The position numbers and the translations under genes were made by a program. Below, piece by piece: positions 7,559 through 16,653 of a DNA stretch of 64,000 nucleotides; positions within the stretch are counted from its first letter, which is position 1; each line of letters starts with the position of its first letter. The notes under the pieces are model-generated. The model was given only the letters and a program-made list of their open reading frames with translations, made no database searches and had not been told where the DNA came from. Source of the stretch: Streptomyces bluensis (lineage in GTDB: Bacteria; Actinomycetota; Actinomycetes; Streptomycetales; Streptomycetaceae); NCBI RefSeq assembly GCF_014650715.1, contig NZ_BMVM01000021.1:1-64000 (forward strand), written 5' to 3'.

Positions 7559-8749
7559 TCACCGCGGAGCAAGCTCGCTCTCGATCAGGTCCGCCGCCCG
7601 CCGCGTGCCCCCCTCCCCCGCCATCTGCTTCTGGATCTCCGCGAGCCGCCGCGCCACCTCCGGGTCCGCCACGAGTGCGAGTACCGCCTCACGCAGGGCG
7701 TCCGCCGTGGCCTCCTCCATCGGCAGATGCCGGGCGACCCCGAGCGACTGGAGCATGTCCGCGTTGCCGAACTGGTCGACGGCCTGCGGTACGGCGACCA
7801 TCGGCGTCCCCGTGGCGAGGCCTTCCTGGCTGCCGCCCGCGCCCGCGTGCGTGATGAACGCGTCGGCCTGCCGCAGGACCGCCAACTGCGGCACCCAGTC
7901 CCGTACTTCGACGTTCGCCGGGACCGGCCCGAGTTCGGCCGGGTCCACGTGCCTGCCGACCTGGAGCACCATGTGCCAGCCGGGCAGGTCACCGAAGGCG
8001 GCCACGCACTCGCGGTAGAAGGCGGGCTGCTTGGTGAAGGCCGAGCCGAGAGAGACGAGGAGGACCTTCTCCGCGCCGGCCGGCCGCTGCCAGTCGCCCT
8101 CCGCCGCACGATCCCCCTGACAGGCGCCGACGAAGGTGTACACGGTCTCGTCCACCCGGTCGGCGTTCGGCTGGAGCGCCTTCGGGATCAGGACGATCGA
8201 GCGGGAAGGGTGTCCGCCGAAGCGGTCGGGGTGCTCGGTGATGCCGTTCTCCTCCAGCCACGCCTGGAAGCGGGCGTAGTAGGCCCGGCCGCGCTCGGTC
8301 TTCTTCGGTTCGGCCCACATCGGTTCGGCGACCTCCTCCTCGTAGCCGTCCCAGGCGACCAGGTTCGGCGAGAGGGAGATCGCCTTGACGCCCCAGCGGT
8401 GGGCGAGGACGCGGGCCGGGTACGAGGCGATGTCGTGCAGCACGAGGTCGGGTTCGTCGCCCTCGTATGCCTTGATCAGCTGGGGCAGGGCCTGGATGGC
8501 GTCGTCCAGGAAGGGCTCCACGTTGTCCAGGAGTGTGCTGCCCCAGGCCGAGGGGTCGTCGTCGGGGGACGGCAGCGTCGAGTGCCAGAGCCTGGGCTCG
8601 GCGCCCGTCGCGGCGACCTTGTCCGCGAACACCGGCGGGATCGCGTACGTCACCCGGTGGCCGCGTGCGACGAGTTCGCGGATCACTTCGAGGCTGGGGT
8701 TCACATGGCCGTGGGCGGCGATGGAGAACATGGCGATGTGTGAGGTCAT
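7559..8749 (-). CDS. Macrolide-inactivating glycosyltransferase (MGT/OleD-like)
   Basis: 396 aa, GT1 family, GT-B fold. From memory the sequence is very close to OleD/Mgt of Streptomyces: N-terminal AMFSIAAHGHVNPSLEVIRE with the catalytic-type histidine, and the C-terminal nucleotide-sugar motif running from DWVPQLAVLRQADAFITHAG to AVPQAVDQFGNADML. Such enzymes glucosylate macrolides or other acceptors from UDP-glucose, giving self-protection or detoxification. Start set at ATG 8749; 12 codons of upstream open frame run into a palindrome and are excluded. No macrolide cluster is nearby. Confidence 0.93.
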   Translation of the reverse strand: MTSHIAMFSIAAHGHVNPSLEVIRELVARGHRVTYAIPPVFADKVAATGAEPRLWHSTLPSPDDDPSAWGSTLLDNVEPFLDDAIQALPQLIKAYEGDEPDLVLHDIASYPARVLAHRWGVKAISLSPNLVAWDGYEEEVAEPMWAEPKKTERGRAYYARFQAWLEENGITEHPDRFGGHPSRSIVLIPKALQPNADRVDETVYTFVGACQGDRAAEGDWQRPAGAEKVLLVSLGSAFTKQPAFYRECVAAFGDLPGWHMVLQVGRHVDPAELGPVPANVEVRDWVPQLAVLRQADAFITHAGAGGSQEGLATGTPMVAVPQAVDQFGNADMLQSLGVARHLPMEEATADALREAVLALVADPEVARRLAEIQKQMAGEGGTRRAADLIESELAPR

Positions 8750-8767
8750 GATCCGACCGTATGCGAG

Positions 8768-8781
8768 ACGAGACGTCTCGT
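8768..8781. promoter_or_regulatory. Perfect 14-bp palindrome upstream of the glycosyltransferase
   Basis: ACGAGACGTCTCGT is self-complementary and lies 19 bp upstream of the glycosyltransferase ATG, just downstream (on the minus strand) of a TTGAGT that could be a -35. Size and placement fit a repressor operator, for example of the TetR type. No regulator gene is adjacent, so any cognate regulator acts from elsewhere. Confidence 0.5.
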
Positions 8782-8827
8782 ACAACTCAATTCCCCGCTG
8801 TTCCCCTGAGCGCAGCCGGCGCTGCCC

Positions 8828-10102
8828 TCAGCGCTGGTAGCGGGCCAGCACCAGGTTGCCGTCCTCGACGAGCCGTTCGCGCAGTTCGTCCAGGCCGATC
8901 GCCCCGCTGTAGTACTCCTGGAGGGCGGGAGTGGCGATCTTGTCCTTCCACTCCGGGTAGCCGCGCACGGACTGGGCGGGCGCCGAGCGGAGGTGGGCGG
9001 CCAGGGCCGTGCCCGTGGCCCAGTCGTGCTTCTGTGTGCGCAGGGCCGGGTCCCTGAGCGCCTCGCTGCCGGTGGGCAGCATCCAGTCGCCGAGCGCGAG
9101 GCGCACCATGTTCTCGGGCCGGAACATGAAGTCGATGAACGCGGCCGCCTCACGCTGGTGCGGGCTGTCCTCGGCGATCGAGAGCGTCTGCGGACTGACG
9201 CCCTGGGCGAGCCCGTCGGCGCCGGCCGGGGCGGGCAGCACCCGCCAGTCGAAGCCCTTGGGCGCCTGCTGCACGATCTGCTGACGGTAGGAGAACCCGA
9301 GCGGGACCATCGCGTACCGGCCGCCGAAGAACCCGGGCAGGGTGTCGGAGCCGCCCATGCCGAGCGTGCTGCCCGCCGCGCTGTGGTCGGTGTTCACCTG
9401 GTCGTGCACGGTCCGCGGGGTGACCGCGTCGGTGTCCTCGAAGCGGATCTCCACCTTGCCGTCCGGGCCCCGGTGGAACATCCGGCCGCCGGAGGAGAGC
9501 GAGAGGTTGAGGGTGGCCGAGACGGGCTCCTTGAGCGGCCAGGCGACGCCGTACCTGCCGTCGCCGCTCAACTCCCTGGTCACGGAGCGGAATTCGGCCC
9601 ACGTCCACGGCTTCTCGGGGGTCGGGAGGCGTACGCCCGCGTCCTTCAGCCAGGTGGCGTTGGCGATGAGGACGCGTGGCTCCTGGAGGAACGGCACGCC
9701 GTAGACGCCGTCACCGAACGTCGTCGTCTCCCAGCTCCGCCGGGGGATGTCGGCCTTCAGCCGCTCGGACAGCAGATCGGTCAGATCGGCGAGGTAGCCG
9801 CCGTACGCGAAGTCGGCCAGGTCGTCGGAGGCGTCGTGGATGATGTCGGGCGCCTCACCGCCCTCGAAGGAGGTGAGCAGTTGGTCGTGGACGCCGTCCC
9901 AGCTGCCCTGGACGTACTCGACCTGGATGTCGGGGTGGGCCGCGTTCCACTCCTTCACCAGTTCTTCGTTGGCCTTGACGGACTCCTGCTGCCAGGCGAG
10001 GGACTGGAAGCGCAGGGTGATCCGGCCGTCGTCGCGCCCGCCGCCCGACGAGCAGCCCGCGAGGAGCAGCAGGAGGACCACGGCCAGCAGGCGTGCGCGC
10101 AT
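8828..10102 (-). CDS. Sugar ABC transporter substrate-binding lipoprotein
   Basis: 424 aa. Signal peptide with lipobox LLLLAGC, then a family-1 extracellular solute-binding fold (ITLRFQSLAW, KEWNAAHPDIQVEYVQGSW, a C-terminal FIDFMFRPENM region). It shares a 1-nt overlap with the upstream permease gene, and is the third gene of a permease-permease-binding protein operon. Ligand unknown; family members bind mono- to oligosaccharides. Confidence 0.9.
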   Translation of the reverse strand: MRARLLAVVLLLLLAGCSSGGGRDDGRITLRFQSLAWQQESVKANEELVKEWNAAHPDIQVEYVQGSWDGVHDQLLTSFEGGEAPDIIHDASDDLADFAYGGYLADLTDLLSERLKADIPRRSWETTTFGDGVYGVPFLQEPRVLIANATWLKDAGVRLPTPEKPWTWAEFRSVTRELSGDGRYGVAWPLKEPVSATLNLSLSSGGRMFHRGPDGKVEIRFEDTDAVTPRTVHDQVNTDHSAAGSTLGMGGSDTLPGFFGGRYAMVPLGFSYRQQIVQQAPKGFDWRVLPAPAGADGLAQGVSPQTLSIAEDSPHQREAAAFIDFMFRPENMVRLALGDWMLPTGSEALRDPALRTQKHDWATGTALAAHLRSAPAQSVRGYPEWKDKIATPALQEYYSGAIGLDELRERLVEDGNLVLARYQR

Positions 10103-10935
10103 CAGTTCTTCACCGCCCCGGCGAGCATGCCGCCCGTGATCCGCTTCTGGATGACCGCGAAGATCACGAGGGAGGGCAGGGTGGCGAGGAAGGCCGCGGC
10201 GGCGAGCGGTCCCAGGTCCGCCACCCCCTCGGCACCGATGAAGTGCGTGAGGACGACCGGCAGGGTCTGCTTCTCCGGGCTCTTGAGCAGCACGAGCGCG
10301 AAGAAGAACTCGTTCCACGCGGTGACGAAGGCGAACAGGGCCGTCGCCACGATGCCGGGCGCGAGCAGCGGCGCCGTGACCGACACCAGCGTGCGCGCCC
10401 GGCCCGCTCCGTCCACCGCCGCCGCCTCCTCCAGTTCGGGCGGCACGGCCCGTACGTACCCGACGAGCATCCACAGCGCGAACGGCAGCGCCCACACGAC
10501 GTACACCATGATCAGTCCCGGGACGGAGTCGATCAGCCGGAGGTTCTTCAGCACCAGGAACAGCGGGATGATCACCAGCACGAACGGGAACGCCTGGCTG
10601 ACCACCACCCAGCCGGTGGCGGCCCGAGCGAGCAGGGTGCGCCGCCGGGCGATGACGTACGCCATCGGCGTCGCGATCAGCACCGCTACGACGGCCGCCC
10701 CGACCGCCGCGACCAGGGAGTTCAGCAACGCGTCCAGCAGGGGCTGCTCGTCGAAGGCCTGCCGGAAGTTGGCGAGCGTGGGGTCCTTCGGGATCCAGGT
10801 GGGGTGCAGGCTGCCCAGTTCGCGCGGTGGCTTGAAGGCGGTCGAGAGCAGCCAGAGGAAGGGGAAGGCGAGGAACACGAGATAGGCGAGCAGGGCGAGG
10901 TACTGGCCGGCACGGGCGGTCCTCCGTGTCCTCAT
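10102..10935 (-). CDS. Carbohydrate ABC transporter permease, MalG type
   Basis: 277 aa with about six membrane helices, the first at residues 11-31 (LALLAYLVFLAFPFLWLL). The EAA loop (ELEEAAAVDGAGRARTLVSV) contacts the ATPase. It overlaps both neighbours by a few bases and forms the inner-membrane channel with the MalF-type protein encoded upstream. Confidence 0.92.
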   Translation of the reverse strand: MRTRRTARAGQYLALLAYLVFLAFPFLWLLSTAFKPPRELGSLHPTWIPKDPTLANFRQAFDEQPLLDALLNSLVAAVGAAVVAVLIATPMAYVIARRRTLLARAATGWVVVSQAFPFVLVIIPLFLVLKNLRLIDSVPGLIMVYVVWALPFALWMLVGYVRAVPPELEEAAAVDGAGRARTLVSVTAPLLAPGIVATALFAFVTAWNEFFFALVLLKSPEKQTLPVVLTHFIGAEGVADLGPLAAAAFLATLPSLVIFAVIQKRITGGMLAGAVKN

Positions 10936-11885
10936 CGCTCCTCATCACCTTCCCTCAGCCGGCCGACGAGCCGGAGCGCGAGGAGCACCGAGATCACCGC
11001 CACCATCACGCATCCCATCGCCGCCGCGTACCCGAACTGCCCGTAGCGGAAGGCCTCTTCGTACGCGAACAGCATGGGCAGCCGGGTGCGGCCGCCGGGC
11101 CCGCCGTTGGTGAGCACGTACACGAGGGCGAAGGAGTTGAAGTTCCAGATGAAGTTCAGCGCCGTGATGGCGAGCGCCACCGGTCTGAGCGCGGGCCAGG
11201 TGACCGTGCGGAAGCGCCGCCAGGCTCCGGCGCCGTCCATCGCCGCCGCCTCGTGGAGTTCGCGTGGGGTGTTCTGCAGTCCGGCGAGCAGGGCGACCGT
11301 GGTCTGGGGCATGCCCGCCCACACGCCGACCACGACGACCGCGGGCAGGGCGGTCGCCAGTCCGCTCAGCCAGTCGCGGCCGTCGCCGAGGCCAAGGTCG
11401 CGCAGGGTCTCGTTGAGGATGCCCGCGTCCGGGTTGTAGACGAGGCGCCACATGACGCCGACGACCACCTCGGGCATCGCCCACGGGATGATCGCCAGAG
11501 CCCGCGCCAGCCAGCGCAGCCGGAGGTCCTGGTTCAGCAGCAGGGCGAGCCCGAGCGCCAGCAGGAACTGCGGCACGGTCACCCCGACCGCCCACAGCAG
11601 ACCGATGCGGAACGACTCCCAGAACAGCGTGTCGTGCAGCAGGTCCTGGAAGTTGAGCGTCCCGATCCACTGCGTGGGGGCTGTGCGCCCCGACTGGGCG
11701 TCGGTGAACGCGAGCGCGATCCCGTAGAGCAGCGGTCCGACGCTCAACACCAGGATCGGGAGCAGCGCGGGCAGGACGAGGAACCAGGCACCGTGGTCGA
11801 GGACGCGGCGGCCCCGGCCCGCACCGGGCGCGCGCTTCGTCGGGCGGGGTCGCGGTGGTCGCCTCGGCTCGGTCGCCAATGTCAT
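10932..11885 (-). CDS. Carbohydrate ABC transporter permease, MalF type
   Basis: 317 aa. A basic Pro/Arg-rich N-terminus is followed by about six membrane helices; the EAA loop is near ELHEAAAMDGAGAWRRF. I chose ATG 11885, with GAGGAG about 8 nt upstream, over an open-frame extension to 11942. First gene of the operon. No ABC ATPase gene is present; Streptomyces sugar importers of this type commonly share the ATPase MsiK encoded elsewhere. Confidence 0.9.
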   Translation of the reverse strand: MTLATEPRRPPRPRPTKRAPGAGRGRRVLDHGAWFLVLPALLPILVLSVGPLLYGIALAFTDAQSGRTAPTQWIGTLNFQDLLHDTLFWESFRIGLLWAVGVTVPQFLLALGLALLLNQDLRLRWLARALAIIPWAMPEVVVGVMWRLVYNPDAGILNETLRDLGLGDGRDWLSGLATALPAVVVVGVWAGMPQTTVALLAGLQNTPRELHEAAAMDGAGAWRRFRTVTWPALRPVALAITALNFIWNFNSFALVYVLTNGGPGGRTRLPMLFAYEEAFRYGQFGYAAAMGCVMVAVISVLLALRLVGRLREGDEER

Positions 11886-12083
11886 GGAATCGACTCCTCT
11901 GGGCGGCTCATAGAGGTCTGGCCGCCCGAGCGGCCTCCTCATGGTGCTGAGGGAGGGTCAGCTCGTCAAGGGATCGCGCAAGGCCGTCCGACCTGTGCGA
12001 ATGCGACACTGGCCCGAGGGACGGCGGAAACCCGCGGAAACACGGCGGACACGGCGGACACGCGGACACAACGGAGGCGAAGG

Positions 12084-12935
12084 ATGGACGAGGCACGGGC
12101 GCGGGCGATACTCGCCGAGGCGGGGCTGGGGCGCGCCGCGGAGTTGCTCGCGCTGGGCGAGAACGCGGTGTTCGCCGCCGGTGACCTGGTGGTCAAGGTG
12201 GGCCGCGGTGCCGAGCTCCTCGACCGTGCTCGCCGTGAGCTGGACGTCGCGGTCTGGCTCGCCGAGGCGGACGTCCCCGCCGTGCGCGCCGCCGAGCCCG
12301 AACCCCGGCTGGTGGACGGTCACCCGGTGACGCTGTGGCAGCGGCTTCCCGACGCCGTGCGCCCGGCCGAGCCACGGGATCTGGCCGGACTCCTGCGCTG
12401 GGTGCACACGCTGCCCGACCCGCCCTTCGCCCTTCCCCGCCGCGAACTGCTGGACGGGGTGGAGCGCTGGCTGCGTCTCGCGGGTGACGCGATCGATCCG
12501 GCGGACGCCGCGTATCTGCGTGAGCGCCGCGACGGCTTCGCCGCGTCCGCCGCCGCGCTCGTCCCGCACCTGCCGCCCGGCCCGGTCCACGGCGACGCCC
12601 TTCCCCGTAACGTTCACATCGGTCCCGACGGTCCCGTCCTGGTCGACCTGGAGACCTTCTCCACCGATCTGCGCGAGCACGATCTGGTCGTCATGGCCCT
12701 CTCCCGGGACCGCTACGGCCTTGCGGCGGAGGCGTACGAGTCGTTCACCGCGGCTTACGGCTGGGACGTACGCGAGTGGGACGGCTGCGCGGTGCTGCGG
12801 GGCGCCCGGGAGACCGCGAGCTGCGCGTGGGTCGCCCAGCACGCGCCGAGCAACCCGAAGGCACGGGCCGAGTTCGAGCGTCGGGTGGCGTCGCTGCGGG
12901 ACGGGGACGCGTCGGTGCGGTGGTATCCGTTCTGA
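12084..12935 (+). CDS. Aminoglycoside phosphotransferase (APH)-family protein
   Basis: 283 aa. APH/choline-kinase-like fold: nucleotide-binding GENAVFAAGDLVVKVGR, catalytic loop GPVHGDALPRNVHI (HGD with downstream Asn) and the metal-binding Asp in VLVDLETFS. The catalytic residues look intact. Substrate unknown; many Streptomyces members phosphorylate small metabolites rather than antibiotics. RBS GGAGG lies just before ATG 12084. Divergent from the sugar ABC operon. Confidence 0.85.
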   Translation: MDEARARAILAEAGLGRAAELLALGENAVFAAGDLVVKVGRGAELLDRARRELDVAVWLAEADVPAVRAAEPEPRLVDGHPVTLWQRLPDAVRPAEPRDLAGLLRWVHTLPDPPFALPRRELLDGVERWLRLAGDAIDPADAAYLRERRDGFAASAAALVPHLPPGPVHGDALPRNVHIGPDGPVLVDLETFSTDLREHDLVVMALSRDRYGLAAEAYESFTAAYGWDVREWDGCAVLRGARETASCAWVAQHAPSNPKARAEFERRVASLRDGDASVRWYPF

Positions 12936-13041
12936 GGACGAGGCCGAGCGCACGCCGGCACGGAAACGAGCCAGGGCGAAACCCCGGGTCGGACACCGCC
13001 GGTGGGTCCTGGTGCGGGGCACCAAGCGACCCCGGAGCCGC

Positions 13042-13767
13042 TTAGACCAGCGGCTCGTCCGCCAGTTCCCGGATCGGCCAGGACGCGTCCACCACCGCGT
13101 CCGTGTCGCCCTTGCGGCGCAGGAAGCTCTGGAAGTCCGCCGCCCATGCCGCGTACCACTCGATCTGGCGGCGGTGCAGGTCCGCCGGGCCGAGGGCCGC
13201 GACCTTGGGGTGGCGCTCGGCTATGGCGCGGGCGAGCCGGGCCGCGGCGAGGGCGTCGGCCGTGGCGTCGTGCGCGGAGTCGAGGGCGATCCCGTACTCC
13301 GTGCAGACCGCTTCGAGGTTGCGCTTGCCGCGGCGGTAGCGGTCCACGGAGCGGTCGATCGTGTACGGGTCGATGACGGGCGCGGGGTCGAGGCCGCCGA
13401 GGCGCTCCCGCAGCGACGGCAGACCGTGGCGGCGGAGCTCGGCGGAGAGCAGGGTGAGGTCGAAGGCCGCGTTGTAGGCGACGACCGGCACTCCCGTCCT
13501 CCAGTACGTGACGAGGACGTCCGCGATCGCTTCGGCGACCTGGTCGGCGGGGCTGCCCTCGGCCGCCGCGCGCTCGTTGCTGATGCCGTGCACCGCGACC
13601 GCGTCGGCGGGGATCTCCACGCCCGGGTCGGCGAGCCACTCCCTGCGGCCGAGCTGCTGTCCGTCGCGCAGTTCGACGACGGCCGCCGTGACGATGCGCG
13701 CCTCGCGCGGGTCCGTGCCGGTCGTCTCCAGGTCGAAGCCGATCAGCAGCTCCCGGTGCCAGCCCAT
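13042..13767 (-). CDS. DEDD-type 3'-5' exonuclease (DnaQ-like)
   Basis: 241 aa. Exo I FDLETTGTD, Exo II (NAAFDLTLL) and Exo III (SAHDATADALAA) supply the DEDD acidic residues and the general-base histidine (DEDDh subtype), as in DNA polymerase III epsilon. It lacks polymerase domains, so it is a stand-alone nuclease for proofreading, repair or RNA maturation. Start at ATG 13767 behind a purine-rich RBS; the longer open frame to 13875 has a low-complexity N-terminus. Confidence 0.9.
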   Translation of the reverse strand: MGWHRELLIGFDLETTGTDPREARIVTAAVVELRDGQQLGRREWLADPGVEIPADAVAVHGISNERAAAEGSPADQVAEAIADVLVTYWRTGVPVVAYNAAFDLTLLSAELRRHGLPSLRERLGGLDPAPVIDPYTIDRSVDRYRRGKRNLEAVCTEYGIALDSAHDATADALAAARLARAIAERHPKVAALGPADLHRRQIEWYAAWAADFQSFLRRKGDTDAVVDASWPIRELADEPLV

Positions 13768-13884
13768 GGTGGCCCCCCTTCTTGGTGGTGCTTTCCCCCA
13801 GTGGCCTCCACCCTCCCATGGGCCACTGACAATCCGACGACCGCATTCCGCTTGGGGTGCGTACGGCGGTGTCACGACACGGTG

Positions 13885-15123
13885 TCACGACACCGGTCGT
13901 GAGTCCGCCCAGGCCAGTTCGAATTCCTCGCGGTACGTCCCGAAAAGCCCGCCTTCGTCTGGACCGTCCGGCTTGAGCAGTCGCTGGCCTCCGCGCAGGA
14001 CGAGCACCGGAGCCTCCATCCCGCGGGTGCCGCGCAGATACGTCTGGACGACCGCTGTGCCGTCCGAGCCGTCGCCGTCCACGAGGTACGCGGTGAAGCG
14101 CGGTGTCTCGTCGAACACCTGGATCTCGAAGGCGCCCGGGTCGCGCAGCTTGGAGCGCACCCGGCGCATGTGCAGGATGTTCATCTCGACCGCCCGGCTC
14201 AACTCGCCCCGCTTGATGCCGAGTTCACGCTCGCGCCGCTTCACCGCGCTGGACGCCGGGTTCAGGAACAGCAGCCGCACCCGGCATCCCGACTCGGCGA
14301 GCCGTACGAGCCGTCGCCCGGAGAAGTTCTGCACCAGCAGGTTCAGCCCTATCCCGATGGCGTCCAGCCGGCGGGCGCCGCCGAAGAGGTCCTCCGCCGG
14401 GAACTGCCGCAGCAGCCGTACCCGGTCGGGGTGCACGCCGACGACGTCCGCGTACCGGTCGCCGACCAGGGACTCCACGGCGTCGACGGGAAGCCTGCGC
14501 GCGGACGGTACGTCGCTGCCCGCGCCGAGGACCTCAAGGAGCCGGGCCGAGGCGCGTTCGGCCTGGGCCAGCACCGCCTCGGACAGCGCGCGGTTGCGGG
14601 AGACGACGTTCCGGGTGACCTCCAGCTCGTCCAGCGCCAGTTCCACGTCGCGCCGCTCGTCGACGTACGGCTCGAAGCACGGCCAGTGCTGCACCATCAG
14701 CTCGCGCAGCTGCGGCAGGGTGAGGAAGCTCAGCACGTTGTCGTCGGCGGGGTCCAGCAGATAGCCCTTGCGGCGGCTGACCTCGCGTACGGCGACCGCG
14801 CGCTGCACCCACTCCTGTCCGGCGGGGCCGGCGGCGGCGACCACCCAGTCGTCGCCGTGGACAGGTTCGTAGACGGGGCGCAGCACAGCGGCCACGACGG
14901 CGCGCAGCCGCTGTTCGACGAGGTTCAGCCAGATGTAGGCGCGGCCGGCCCGCTGGGCGCGGGTACGCACCTCGTTCCAGGCGTCGGCGTTCCAGTCCAG
15001 TTCCGGTCCGATGGAGCCCATCTCCATCGGACGCGCCAGGGACACCGCGCCGGGTGGGACATCTGTGGAGTTCCCCTCGTGACCCTCGTCACCAGGAGGC
15101 AACTCCAGCCCTCCCGAGCCCAC
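13885..15123 (-). CDS. SAV2148-family HEPN domain protein
   Basis: 412 aa, strongly conserved in streptomycetes from memory. Mainly alpha-helical N-terminal half (AYIWLNLVEQRLRAVVAAVL, LRELMVQHWPCFEPY) and a C-terminal part containing VRLLFLNPASSAVKRRERE, reminiscent of phospholipase-D/helix-rich RNase-associated modules. I see no unambiguous RxxxxH HEPN active site. GTG 15123 with GGAAGG about 8 nt upstream is preferred to GTG 15156. Function unknown. Confidence 0.8.
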   Translation of the reverse strand: MGSGGLELPPGDEGHEGNSTDVPPGAVSLARPMEMGSIGPELDWNADAWNEVRTRAQRAGRAYIWLNLVEQRLRAVVAAVLRPVYEPVHGDDWVVAAAGPAGQEWVQRAVAVREVSRRKGYLLDPADDNVLSFLTLPQLRELMVQHWPCFEPYVDERRDVELALDELEVTRNVVSRNRALSEAVLAQAERASARLLEVLGAGSDVPSARRLPVDAVESLVGDRYADVVGVHPDRVRLLRQFPAEDLFGGARRLDAIGIGLNLLVQNFSGRRLVRLAESGCRVRLLFLNPASSAVKRRERELGIKRGELSRAVEMNILHMRRVRSKLRDPGAFEIQVFDETPRFTAYLVDGDGSDGTAVVQTYLRGTRGMEAPVLVLRGGQRLLKPDGPDEGGLFGTYREEFELAWADSRPVS

Positions 15124-15235
15124 CCGCGCACCGCCTTCCGCTCCCCCGAGCTCCACCCCTACTCAACGATCAAGGAAGGGTACTCCGGGAGCGGCGGGCG
15201 GTGCAGCCGGATGGACACGCAGTTTCTCAACTGCT

Positions 15236-16570
15236 TCAGTCCGGTTGGCCGTTCTCGCCCGCGAGCTCGGCCGGTGTGAGCGGGTTCATGGCCGTGACGT
15301 CGCGCGGGGCGATCGAGAAGCCCTGCCAGTGGACCGGCATGGGCTCCTGGTCCTCGTCGCGCGCGATGTGGTGGAAGCCGACGTTGACCCAGGTGATCGG
15401 GTGCGTGAGGGTCTCACCGCCCACCCACTTGTCGACGGACTTGCCGGACCCGGCGGGGCAGTTGCCGAGGTTGTTGCTGGCGAACTGCTCGCACTTCTTG
15501 TACTCGGTGAAGTAGATGTCGTGCTGGGTGAAGCTGCGCCCGGGGTACTTCTGGGTGGGGCCGGGGACGATCTCGTAGCTGCGGGCGTGGCCGTCCTTGT
15601 TCTTGCCGGTCGCGCTGACCACACGCCACCAGCGCATGTTCTTGGCGTCGCCGGCGAGTTCCTTGGTGACCTTGGTGCGGGTGGTCTTGTTGGTGGGCCC
15701 CTGGTTGGCGCCCGCGGGCGGGCTGACCACGGAGTCGTACTGCTCGATCCGGTTCTTGGAGGAGCCGTCCAGGGCGAAGTTGAGCCGCCAGAAGACGTTG
15801 TGGCTGTGGCTCGTCGCCTTCGACCGGGAGCCGTTGCCGATCGGCCAGCCGCGGCCGTCCCCCGCGTCGTAGTCGCCGGGCGAGAGGCTGCCGGTCGCGC
15901 CGACGTTCATGTTGATCGTGCCGTCGTCCTGGAAGCGCCACTCGGTCATGTACTCGTACCAGCCGACCTTGTTGACGCCGTACACGAGCAGGTCCTTGCC
16001 CTGCGCCTGGAAGACCTTGTTGCCGTCGGCCTGCAGGCGGTAGGCGTGGCCGCGCGAACGGGTCGTGGTGCACAGGCCCTTGACGTTCTCGGAGTCCGCG
16101 TACATGGGCTCCCGGACCTTCACGGTCTTGATGGTGCCGCCGGGGCACTCGGACGCCTTCAGGTTCACCTGGCCCTGGCCGAAGCCGTAGCCCGTCAGGT
16201 CGTCGTACTCGGCCTGTCCGTCGTCGTACGGGACGTGGATCTGGCCGAGCCTGGCGTTGGTGAGGACCTTGATCGGCTCGGTCTCACCCGGAGGCTGGTA
16301 GGAGATGTCCTCCAGGACGATCCCGGCCTCTCGGTCGTGGCGCCAGCACATGCGCCAGGTGGTGCCGGAGGCGAGCTTCTGCTCGATCCGGTAGGCCGTG
16401 CTGCAGTCCCAGGTCACGGCGGGTGCTGCCTTGGGCTGGGCGGTGGCCGGGCCCGCGGCCGTGGTGAGTCCCGCGGCCAGGGCGGTCACGGTCAGGCCCA
16501 CCGCCGCCCCGCTGCGGGCACGGTTGATTCCCCGCGGCCGAAGGCCGCTGATCGGGCGCTTTGCACGCAT
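15236..16570 (-). CDS. Secreted copper amine oxidase catalytic-domain protein
   Basis: 444 aa with an N-terminal Tat/Sec-like signal peptide (basic residues, hydrophobic run to about residue 45). It corresponds to the catalytic domain of copper amine oxidases only: Y-x-D around residue 124 as catalytic base, VGWYEY with the cofactor-precursor tyrosine at 205, copper ligands H255-x-H257 and a third histidine around H401 (GFHHIARDED). Full-length enzymes are about 640-720 aa; the N2/N3 domains appear to be encoded by the next upstream gene. The cofactor motif is W-Y-E rather than the usual N-Y-D/E. Predicted extracellular amine oxidation, if active. Confidence 0.82.
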   Translation of the reverse strand: MRAKRPISGLRPRGINRARSGAAVGLTVTALAAGLTTAAGPATAQPKAAPAVTWDCSTAYRIEQKLASGTTWRMCWRHDREAGIVLEDISYQPPGETEPIKVLTNARLGQIHVPYDDGQAEYDDLTGYGFGQGQVNLKASECPGGTIKTVKVREPMYADSENVKGLCTTTRSRGHAYRLQADGNKVFQAQGKDLLVYGVNKVGWYEYMTEWRFQDDGTINMNVGATGSLSPGDYDAGDGRGWPIGNGSRSKATSHSHNVFWRLNFALDGSSKNRIEQYDSVVSPPAGANQGPTNKTTRTKVTKELAGDAKNMRWWRVVSATGKNKDGHARSYEIVPGPTQKYPGRSFTQHDIYFTEYKKCEQFASNNLGNCPAGSGKSVDKWVGGETLTHPITWVNVGFHHIARDEDQEPMPVHWQGFSIAPRDVTAMNPLTPAELAGENGQPD

Positions 16571-16653
16571 GAAGAACTGATCCCCTTGCAGAGAGCCTGC
16601 ACAGAGCAGGAAAGTCAGGAAGTCCGGAACGTCGGAGAGTGACGGGACCCGGG

